A stretch of 24,925 nucleotides of DNA from RUG563 sp045589355 (lineage in GTDB: Bacteria; Bacillota; Clostridia; Christensenellales; Aristaeellaceae), in the NCBI GenBank assembly GCA_045589355.1, contig JAZNOW010000047.1, forward strand, positions 1 to 24,925. Direction: 5' to 3'. How positions within the stretch are numbered: position 1 is the first letter of the stretch; every line of letters begins with the position of its first letter. A program made the translations under genes and the position numbers. This document shows positions 19,222 to 24,925 of the stretch, in pieces. The notes below the pieces were generated by a model. It worked only from the letters and a program-made list of their open reading frames with translations, did no database searches and was not told where the DNA came from.

Positions 19222-19856
19222 TCCGCCGGCCGTTCTGTTTCCTCCGGCAGGGAAGAATAGTAAAAGCTGACCGAGCCGGGGGTGGCCGTCTGGCCTTCCA
19301 GCGTGATGGCGGCGCTGTTCTCGCTTACCAGCCGATAGCCTTCCGGCACATGGTTGGAATTGGCGTAGATGGTGGTGGAGCCGTAGCAGGTGATGTTCAT
19401 GGCAAAAAGCTGGTTGCCGGTATCCTTGTCCATGTAGTAGACAGGCACCATCACCGCAGGGATCACCGTGGGGCCGGGGGTGGGGGTGGAAAGGGGGCCT
19501 TCGGAGAAGAGGAGGGTCTGGGTTTCGCTGCCGGCGATACCGTCCACCTGCAGGCCGTACATTTTCTGGAATGCGGAAACGGCGGCTTTGGTCTGGCTGC
19601 CGTAGCGGCCGTCTGCCTTGCTTTGGAGGAAGCCCAGCTCAATCAGCTTTTCCTGCAGCTTTTTCACCTTTTCCCCTTCACTGCCGGGACGCAGGGTTTC
19701 ATACACGATGGGCTCCGGGGACGGGGTGGGGGTGGCCGGTGCTTGGGTCACGATGGGGGTGGGGGTCACAGGGGGCGGCGTCAGATCGGGCGCCTGGCCG
19801 GCTGCGCCGGTGATCATCATGGCCATATATACCAGCAGGATCTTGAAAATATCCAT
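19215..19856 (-). CDS. exported protein with PG_binding_1 domain
   Basis: 213 residues. Residues about 4-20 are hydrophobic (ILLVYMAMMITGAAG), a signal peptide or anchor. Residues 25-50 are a Pro/Thr linker of cell-surface type. Residues about 55-115 form a peptidoglycan-binding domain (LRPGSEGEKVKKLQEKL, LGFLQSKADGRYGSQT, VSAFQKMYGLQVDGIAG). A second Pro/Thr linker leads to an 80-residue C-terminal domain I do not recognise (VYYMDKDTGNQLFA, NHVPEGYRLVSENS). No catalytic domain is visible, so it may be a wall-bound accessory protein. ATG 19856 has AGGAGG upstream. It lies 20 bases after the ATP-grasp gene and shares its promoter. The stop codon is part of a dispersed heptad repeat. Confidence 0.85.
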   Translation of the reverse strand: MDIFKILLVYMAMMITGAAGQAPDLTPPPVTPTPIVTQAPATPTPSPEPIVYETLRPGSEGEKVKKLQEKLIELGFLQSKADGRYGSQTKAAVSAFQKMYGLQVDGIAGSETQTLLFSEGPLSTPTPGPTVIPAVMVPVYYMDKDTGNQLFAMNITCYGSTTIYANSNHVPEGYRLVSENSAAITLEGQTATPGSVSFYYSSLPEETERPAEN

Positions 19857-19876
19857 GGCTTTCCTCCTATTTATAA

Positions 19877-20884
19877 TCAGATGTTCATAAATTCCCGGAA
19901 TTTGGGCATAATGCCGATGCCGTCGGGGTAATGGGCGGCAAACTGGGGCACAGCATGGCTGGGGAAGGAGTTGCCTTCAATGAACCGGGGGCCGTCGTTT
20001 GTGATGGCCACGTCCCAGGCCACGAACCGCACCTGGGGCACCACCTTCATGGCTTCCAGGCACATCGTGCATGCTTCCTTGAAATAGGGCACTTCAAAGC
20101 CGATGATATCGGTGCCGGTGATGGGATGTTTTTCGAAGGTGTTGCCCTGCTTGTCGGCGCCGACGGTCAGCAGCTTGCCGCTGTCCAGGTCCACCCGTGC
20201 GGCCATGCCGCCGCAGTCCACGTTGTCCATCACCTTGCCGTTGCCGATGCGCAGGAAGGCGTACACAATGCCCTCCTTCTTTTCGCCGATGAGGGTGGCA
20301 ATGCGCACGGTGTTGACGGAGGTGGGGCACAGGGCGGCCATGCGGTCATGCTGCTCCACCACTTCTTCCAGGATGGCCGGGCCCTTCTCATTGATCAAAC
20401 GGAAGAAGGCGTCCATATCTTCCCATGCATCGGGGGTATATTTTTCAATGCCCTGGCCGGAGGAGCCTTCCAGGGGCTTGAAGATCACGCAGGGCTTGCT
20501 TTCCAGAAAAGCGGCAAGCTGTTCTCTGGTCAGGTTTTCGTCGCAGCGCAGCCAATCCCTGCCCACCCATTTGGCAAACGTCTGGTTGAACTGGGTTTTG
20601 TCGTCGAAGAAATGCCAGTAGGCCTTGTCGTTCATCCGGCGGACGATCTCGTTGGAAAGGCCCCGGGTGATGACGGTGCGCTTCTGGGCGTCGTTCAGCT
20701 TGTACATTTCGGCGATTTTGTAGTCCATGTAGCCGGCGTTGTATTTTGCGGCGCATTTGGCCATATCCACAAACAGCCAGATTTTGCTTTTGCCGGTTTT
20801 CTTGTGGAGCATGTTGGCGGTTTCGTTCATTTTTTTATAGTCCATCTTGCCGATGCGCTTGAGAACATATCCGATGCGGCTCAT
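19877..20884 (-). CDS. sugar-transfer-associated ATP-grasp protein
   Basis: 335 residues. An N-terminal helical region (1 to about 90) precedes an ATP-grasp fold: CVIFKPLEGSSGQGIEKY is the nucleotide-binding loop with its Lys, PAILEEVVEQHDRMA the ATP-contact Glu strand, SVNTVRIATLIG, and RFIEGNSFPSHAVPQF the metal-binding Glu and Asn. This matches the ATPgrasp_ST group, found in surface-polysaccharide and capsule loci and thought to join an amino acid or acid to a sugar-linked substrate (family knowledge; substrate here unknown). ATG 20884 has GGAGG upstream. It forms an operon with the exported peptidoglycan-binding protein, which points to envelope work. Confidence 0.85.
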   Translation of the reverse strand: MSRIGYVLKRIGKMDYKKMNETANMLHKKTGKSKIWLFVDMAKCAAKYNAGYMDYKIAEMYKLNDAQKRTVITRGLSNEIVRRMNDKAYWHFFDDKTQFNQTFAKWVGRDWLRCDENLTREQLAAFLESKPCVIFKPLEGSSGQGIEKYTPDAWEDMDAFFRLINEKGPAILEEVVEQHDRMAALCPTSVNTVRIATLIGEKKEGIVYAFLRIGNGKVMDNVDCGGMAARVDLDSGKLLTVGADKQGNTFEKHPITGTDIIGFEVPYFKEACTMCLEAMKVVPQVRFVAWDVAITNDGPRFIEGNSFPSHAVPQFAAHYPDGIGIMPKFREFMNI

Positions 20885-20941
20885 TTTCTGCTGCCTCCGT
20901 CGATTAAAACTTCCCTTTCAGTTTGGAAAAGAACAAATTTT

Positions 20942-20970
20942 ATTATACGCCACCTTCCATATGATTGCAA
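20942..20970 (-). promoter_or_regulatory. promoter of the ATP-grasp operon
   Basis: Minus strand: TTGCAA (20970-20965), 17 bases, TATAAT (20947-20942). The leader is about 50 nt. Confidence 0.8.
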
Positions 20971-21092
20971 GCAAAATACACCTTCCGGAATGTAAAACTG
21001 TACAAAATGGTCAAGCTTTTTCCCGATTGGATAAATTGCAAAAAAGCAAGGCAATACAAGGGTTTTTCCTCTTTCTTTTTTCTGAAAAACTG

Positions 21093-21121
21093 TTGACAAT
21101 GAAAATAAAGAATGTTATTAT
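21093..21121 (+). promoter_or_regulatory. promoter of the str operon
   Basis: Perfect TTGACA (21093-21098), 17 A-rich bases, TATTAT (21116-21121). Start near 21128. A consensus -35 fits the high expression expected of the operon. Confidence 0.8.
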
Positions 21122-21127
21122 GATACA

Positions 21128-21149
21128 GTTGTCGGCTTTATGCGGCAAC
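21128..21149 (+). promoter_or_regulatory. 5'-end hairpin of the str operon leader
   Basis: GTTGTCG (21128-21134) pairs with CGGCAAC (21143-21149) around an 8-nt loop, starting at about the first transcribed base. It may stabilise the mRNA. Autoregulation by the L7Ae-like product is possible, but I see no clear kink-turn motif. Confidence 0.4.
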
Positions 21150-21180
21150 GGTGTTCCTGTGCCTCGGAAAAGGAGGAAAC

Positions 21181-21435
21181 ATGCACAAGCAGCTTGGAAG
21201 AAATAAACGGCGTGTAGCCGGTTTACGCCAGGTGATGCGGGGGATTGAGGAGGAGAGCCTCCGGATGGTCTTCCTGGCCCTGGATGCTTCGCCCATGCTG
21301 CAGGCGCAAATCCGAAGCGCTGCCAATGAAAGACAGCTGCCGGTGGAAACGGTTTCTTCCATGGAAGAGCTGGGCCAGATGTGCGGGATTGACGTTCCCT
21401 GCGCCGTCGCCGCCCTGAAAAAGCAGGACACATAA
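21181..21435 (+). CDS. L7Ae/YbxF-like ribosomal protein family, first gene of str operon
   Basis: 84 residues. The L7Ae/L30e/S12e fold is seen in MRGIEEESLRMVFLALDAS and the C-terminal CGIDVPCAVAALKK, where family members keep an IDVPCAVAA-like loop for kink-turn RNA. In Firmicutes a YbxF-type gene sits just before rpsL, and its product binds kink-turn RNA (established); that position holds here. ATG 21181 has AAGGAGG four bases upstream. The N-terminal part is more basic than usual (HKQLGRNKRR). Confidence 0.85.
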   Translation: MHKQLGRNKRRVAGLRQVMRGIEEESLRMVFLALDASPMLQAQIRSAANERQLPVETVSSMEELGQMCGIDVPCAVAALKKQDT

Positions 21436-21448
21436 ACTATGACTATAT

Positions 21449-21469
21449 ATTCCCGAGGGTTGCGGGAAT
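21449..21469 (+). promoter_or_regulatory. hairpin between the L7Ae-like gene and rpsL
   Basis: ATTCCCG (21449-21455) and CGGGAAT (21463-21469) pair around AGGGTTG, six bases before a strong AGGAGGAGG. There is no T-run. It may mark mRNA processing or affect access to that upstream ribosome binding site. Confidence 0.4.
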
Positions 21470-21525
21470 GTTATAGGAGGAGGACCGGGATGCCCGGCTC
21501 CGAACAAATAACAGGAGGTGCTTCC

Positions 21526-21900
21526 ATGCCTACGATCAATCAGCTGATCCGCAAGGGAAGAGAAAGGGTTGCCAACAAGTCAACCGCGCCCATCCTGCAG
21601 GGTTGCCCGCAAAAGCGCGGCGTTTGCCTGAGCGTGAAAACCACCACGCCCAAAAAGCCGAACTCCGCTCTGCGTAAAATTGCGAGAATCCGCCTGACCA
21701 ATTCCATCGAAGGTACTTGCTACATTCCCGGTATTGGCCACAATCTGCAGGAACACTCCGTCGTACTGATCCGCGGCGGCCGTGTGCGCGATTTGCCCGG
21801 CGTGCGTTACCACATCATCCGTGGCGCGCTGGATACGGCCGGTGTTGCCAAGCGCAACCAGAGCCGCTCGCTCTACGGCGCCAAGCGCCCCAAGAAGTAA
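21526..21900 (+). CDS. rpsL: 30S ribosomal protein S12
   Basis: 124 residues, complete. S12 sits in the decoding centre of the 30S subunit. Seen: MPTINQLIRKGRE, CPQKRGVC, TTTPKKPNSALRK (K43 and K44 normal), GIGHNLQEHSVVLIRGGRV and DLPGVRYHIIRGALDTAGV. Position 88 is Arg (CGC) in GGRVRDLPG; most bacteria have Lys, and K88R is a known streptomycin-resistance change. ATG 21526 matches the conserved start and has AGGAGG seven bases upstream. An in-frame ATG at 21490 also has a strong AGGAGGAGG and would add 12 residues (MPGSEQITGGAS). Confidence 0.97.
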   Translation: MPTINQLIRKGRERVANKSTAPILQGCPQKRGVCLSVKTTTPKKPNSALRKIARIRLTNSIEGTCYIPGIGHNLQEHSVVLIRGGRVRDLPGVRYHIIRGALDTAGVAKRNQSRSLYGAKRPKK

Positions 21901-21919
21901 GATCGCTTTTTTTCATCAC

Positions 21920-22060
21920 ATGGGCCGCTGCCTGTGCATCCTGAAAGAAGAGGGAACCGCAGTATTCGGGGAGGAACACCCGCTGCAGGCCTTTGCCCTT
22001 TGGGTGCAGCGCACCAAGCAATCGGAACGGCATGATGCTGACATGCTGTGGACGGCCTGA
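21920..22060 (+). CDS. doubtful 46-aa ORF in the rpsL-rpsG spacer
   Basis: The 198-base spacer holds an open frame from ATG 21920 to TGA 22060, beginning MGRCLCILKEEGTAVFGEEH and ending DADMLWTA. No ribosome binding site precedes it, and I recognise no family. The frame is open upstream into rpsL in another phase, so chance is a fair explanation. The rest of the spacer shows only the rpsG ribosome binding site. Confidence 0.25.
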   Translation: MGRCLCILKEEGTAVFGEEHPLQAFALWVQRTKQSERHDADMLWTA

Positions 22061-22098
22061 TGAAGAGAAACGAAGAACCGAATTGAGGAGGGAACATC

Positions 22099-22569
22099 AT
22101 GCCCCGTCGTGGATTTATTCCCAAGCGCGAAGTGCTCCCCGATCCCGTACATGGGACCGTTGTGGTCACCAAGCTCATCAACCAGATCATGCTCGACGGC
22201 AAGCGCGGCGTTGCGCAGCAGGTTTGCTACAATGCCTTCGAAATGATCAAAAATAAAACCGGCAAGGAAGGCAACGACGTTTTCCAGCAGGCCCTCACCA
22301 ACGTGATGCCCCAGCTGGAAGTCAAGGCCCGCCGCGTCGGTGGCGCCACCTACCAGGTGCCCGTGGAAATCCGGCCCGAACGTCGCCAGACCCTGGCGCT
22401 GCGCTGGATTGTTGATTTCTCCCGCAAGCGCGGCGAAAAGACCATGGCTGAACGCCTGGCCGCCGAACTGATGGAAGCTGCCGAAAACACCGGCAACGCC
22501 GTCAAGCGCAAGGAAGAAATGCACCGTATGGCCGAATCCAACAAGGCATTCGCCCATTACCGCTGGTAA
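22099..22569 (+). CDS. rpsG: 30S ribosomal protein S7
   Basis: 156 residues, the standard bacterial length. S7 nucleates assembly of the 30S head and binds 16S rRNA near the E site; in many bacteria it also represses its operon. Seen: MPRRGFIPKREVLPDPVHG, VTKLINQIMLDGKRGVAQ, PQLEVKARRVGGATYQVPVE, ALRWIVDFSRKRGEKTM and the C-terminal RMAESNKAFAHYRW. GAGGAGGG lies before ATG 22099. The spacer to fusA is 87 bases, without a clear terminator. Confidence 0.98.
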   Translation: MPRRGFIPKREVLPDPVHGTVVVTKLINQIMLDGKRGVAQQVCYNAFEMIKNKTGKEGNDVFQQALTNVMPQLEVKARRVGGATYQVPVEIRPERRQTLALRWIVDFSRKRGEKTMAERLAAELMEAAENTGNAVKRKEEMHRMAESNKAFAHYRW

Positions 22570-22656
22570 GCAAGCGGAGGGCGGTGCTTTTGTGCGCCTG
22601 CCCAGTAAACTTGCTACCGTGAATCTATTAAACCAAATACAAGGAGAACCAACCGC

Positions 22657-24732
22657 ATGCCGAGAAGTCATCCGCTTGATAAAGTTCGCAACATTGGTAT
22701 CATGGCTCACATCGATGCCGGCAAGACCACTACCAGCGAGCGCATCCTCTTCTACACCGGCCGCGTCCATAAACTGGGCGAAACCCATGAAGGCGCCGCC
22801 ACCATGGACTGGATGGAAGAAGAACAGGAGCGTGGTATTACCATCACCTCCGCCGCTACCACCTGCCAGTGGAAGGGTCATCGTCTCAACCTGATCGACA
22901 CTCCCGGCCACGTGGACTTCACCGTTGAAGTCGAACGTTCTCTGCGTGTTCTGGACGGCGCTGTGGCCGTTTTCTGCGCCAAGGGCGGCGTAGAACCCCA
23001 GAGCGAAACCGTCTGGCGTCAGGCTAACAAGTACCATGTTCCCCGCATCGCCTATGTGAACAAGATGGACATCACCGGCGCTGATTTCCACCGCGTTGTG
23101 GACATGATGCGCACCCGTCTTGGCACCAAGGCTGTGCCCATCCAGCTGCCCATCGGCAAAGAAAATACCTTCCGCGGCATCGTTGACCTGGTCAAGATGA
23201 AGGCTGAAGTGTATTACGATGACGAAGGCAAGGACGTGCGTGAAGAAGAAATTCCCGCCGACCTGCTGGAAGAAGCCCAGCTGATGCGCGAAGAAATGGT
23301 GGAAGCCGCTGCCGAACAGGACGATGAACTGATGGAAAAATTCCTGATGGGCGAAGAGCTCACGGAAGAAGAAATCGTCACCTCCCTGCGCGTCGGCTGC
23401 CTTGCCTGCACGCTGACCCCCGTTCTGTGCGGTACTTCCTACCGCAATAAGGGCGTACAGCCCCTGCTGGACGCTGTTATCGCATACCTGCCCTCTCCCA
23501 TTGATGTGCCTGCCGTGAAGGGCACCAAGCCCAAGGATCCCGATGTGGAAGAAGTTCGTGAAGCCAGCGACAGTGAACCCTTCTCTGCTCTGGCCTTCAA
23601 GATCGCTGCCGACCCCTTCGTGGGCAAGCTGGCTTTCTTCCGGGTCTACTCCGGCTCCATCAACAATGGCAGCTATGTGTACAACTCCACCAAGCAAAAG
23701 CGTGAGCGCTTCAGCCGCATCGTGATGATGCACGCCAACCACCGTGAAGACGTGGAAACCGTGTATGCCGGCGAAATCGCCGCTGCTGTTGGTTTGAAAG
23801 AAACCACCACCGGCGACACCCTGTGCGACGAAAAGGCACAGATCGTGCTGGAATCCATGGAATTCCCGGATCCTGTTATCCAGGTGGCCATTGAGCCCAA
23901 AACCAAGGCCGGCCAGGATAAGATGAGTCTGGCGCTGCAGCGTCTGTCGGAAGAAGACCCCACCTTTAAGACCTATACCGATCAGGAAACGGGTCAGACC
24001 ATTATCGCCGGTATGGGCGAACTTCACCTGGAAATCATCGTGGACCGCATGATGCGTGAATTCAAGGTGGAAGCCATCGTAGGCAAGCCCCAGGTGGCCT
24101 ACCGCGAAACCATCACCAAGGCTGTCCGTGCCGAAGGCCGCTTCGTTCGTCAGACCGGCGGTCACGGCCAGTACGGTCACTGCGTCATCGAAATGGCTCC
24201 CCAGGAGCCCGGCGCCGGTTATCTGTTTGAAAACAAGATCATCGGCGGCGTGATTCCCAAGGAATTCATTGCTCCCATCGATGCCGGTATCCAGGAAGCT
24301 GCCGGTGCAGGCCTTCTGGGCGGTTTCGAAGTGGTTGACTTCAAAGTGGCCGTTGTGGACGGTTCCTACCACGATGTTGACTCTTCCGAAATGGCCTTCA
24401 AGATCGCCGGTTCCATGGCCTTCAAGGAAGCTCTTGCCAAGGCGGACGAACGCCTGCTGGAGCCCATGATGAAGGTGGAAACCATCGTGCCCGACCAGTA
24501 CCTGGGCGACGTGGTGGGCGATATCAACTCCCGCCGCGGCCGTATCGATAATATCGAAACCCGCATGGGTGAACAATCCGTTCACTCCTTCGTTCCCCTG
24601 AGCGAAATGTTCGGCTATGCCACCGACCTTCGCAGCCGCACCCAGGGCCGTGGTATGTACACCATGCAGTTCGACCACTATGAAGAAGTGCCCAAGAGCG
24701 TTGCTGAAAAGGTTGTCGGCAAGCGCGGATAA
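22657..24732 (+). CDS. fusA: elongation factor G
   Basis: 691 residues, full length. EF-G is the GTPase that drives translocation on the ribosome. Domain I: AHIDAGKTT (P-loop), RGITITSAA (switch I), DTPGHVDF and NKMD. Domain II follows after about residue 290, and domains III-V contain QTGGHGQYGHCVIEMAP and the C-terminal RSRTQGRGMYTMQFDHYE. AAGGAG lies ten bases before ATG 22657. Codon choice is strongly biased to C-ending codons, as expected for a highly expressed gene. No obvious fusidic-acid or truncation change was noticed. Confidence 0.98.
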   Translation: MPRSHPLDKVRNIGIMAHIDAGKTTTSERILFYTGRVHKLGETHEGAATMDWMEEEQERGITITSAATTCQWKGHRLNLIDTPGHVDFTVEVERSLRVLDGAVAVFCAKGGVEPQSETVWRQANKYHVPRIAYVNKMDITGADFHRVVDMMRTRLGTKAVPIQLPIGKENTFRGIVDLVKMKAEVYYDDEGKDVREEEIPADLLEEAQLMREEMVEAAAEQDDELMEKFLMGEELTEEEIVTSLRVGCLACTLTPVLCGTSYRNKGVQPLLDAVIAYLPSPIDVPAVKGTKPKDPDVEEVREASDSEPFSALAFKIAADPFVGKLAFFRVYSGSINNGSYVYNSTKQKRERFSRIVMMHANHREDVETVYAGEIAAAVGLKETTTGDTLCDEKAQIVLESMEFPDPVIQVAIEPKTKAGQDKMSLALQRLSEEDPTFKTYTDQETGQTIIAGMGELHLEIIVDRMMREFKVEAIVGKPQVAYRETITKAVRAEGRFVRQTGGHGQYGHCVIEMAPQEPGAGYLFENKIIGGVIPKEFIAPIDAGIQEAAGAGLLGGFEVVDFKVAVVDGSYHDVDSSEMAFKIAGSMAFKEALAKADERLLEPMMKVETIVPDQYLGDVVGDINSRRGRIDNIETRMGEQSVHSFVPLSEMFGYATDLRSRTQGRGMYTMQFDHYEEVPKSVAEKVVGKRG

Positions 24733-24743
24733 AAAACTGTTGC

Positions 24744-24749
24744 TATACT
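24744..24749 (+). promoter_or_regulatory. possible extended -10 promoter before tuf
   Basis: TGC-TATACT (24741-24749) lies in the 56-base fusA-tuf spacer, 40 bases before the tuf start. No -35 match is seen at the right distance. A separate tuf promoter inside str operons is known in other bacteria. Confidence 0.3.
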
Positions 24750-24788
24750 GACTGATTTTTCATTGACAGAAACAGGAGGGAAACCCCA

Positions 24789-24925
24789 ATGGCAAAGGAA
24801 AAATTTGTACGCAATAAGCCTCACGTAAACATTGGTACCATCGGTCACGTTGACCACGGCAAGACCACCCTGACTGCTGCCATCACCATGGTGCTGGCTG
24901 CCGGCGGCGGTGCTCAGGCCATGAA
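24789..24925 (+). CDS. tuf: elongation factor Tu, cut by window end
   Basis: The first 45 codons are present: MAKEKFVRNKPHVNIGTIG, then HVDHGKTTLTAAIT (P-loop of the GTPase), which identifies EF-Tu. EF-Tu delivers aminoacyl-tRNA to the ribosome. AGGAGGG lies eight bases before ATG 24789. It is the fifth gene of the str operon; the rest lies beyond the window. Confidence 0.97.
   Translation, partial: MAKEKFVRNKPHVNIGTIGHVDHGKTTLTAAITMVLAAGGGAQAM

Noticed and set aside
21128..21180. Kink-turn autoregulatory site for the L7Ae-like protein
   Set aside because: The leader has one simple hairpin; I could not place tandem G-A pairs beside a three-base bulge.
21916..24678. Minus-strand open frame of 920 codons
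   Set aside because: Antisense to rpsG and fusA, Gly/His/Phe-rich, a by-product of C-ending codons in highly expressed genes.

Overview
The window reads as chromosomal DNA of a GC-rich Gram-positive anaerobe of the Clostridia type (Ruminococcaceae/Oscillospiraceae or Christensenellales-like; inference). Reasons: a str operon that begins with an L7Ae/YbxF-like gene (typical of Firmicutes), strong GGAGG ribosome binding sites, many short genes with their own promoters, paired single-domain chromate transporters, YitT and DegV proteins, and dense families of palindromic intergenic repeats. No phage, plasmid, IS or CRISPR was seen.

Layout. 1-1743: a tRNA-Arg(UCU) cut by the window edge, an unreported-size 54-aa gene, then two overlapping chromate-transporter half-genes. 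1754-4318: a NADAR-domain protein (minus) divergent from a small XRE-type regulator whose reading frame has lost its expected stop, then an MFS exporter (minus) with a possible leader peptide. 4615-7101: a large, apparently cytoplasmic GH9 glycosidase. 7096-7773: a gene-free cluster of palindromic repeats. 7774-10639: a minus-strand series degV, M29 aminopeptidase, purN, with terminator-like hairpins tight against the downstream ribosome binding sites. 10809-13030: radC, a YdcF/SanA-like membrane protein and a YitT protein on the plus strand. 13094-18524 (minus): an unknown membrane protein and the two subunits of a type IIA topoisomerase (B then A). 18525-19214: a second repeat cluster homologous to the first. 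19215-20884 (minus): an ATP-grasp enzyme and an exported peptidoglycan-binding protein. 21093-24925: the str operon (L7Ae-like, rpsL, rpsG, fusA, tuf), cut by the window end.

Most striking is a composite intergenic element of about 330 bp found twice (7197-7525 and 18614-18947). Both copies keep the same order and spacing of eight or nine hairpins, including an outer helix that encloses three inner hairpins. Nearly every stem differs in sequence yet still pairs, and several loops are conserved. Parts of it recur singly in both orientations. I know of no description of it. Other points to check: R88 in ribosomal protein S12 (a streptomycin-resistance position), a recurrent TTGC-type -35 box at the non-translation promoters, stop codons of three genes lying inside dispersed repeats, and an operator-like palindrome between the NADAR gene and the XRE regulator.
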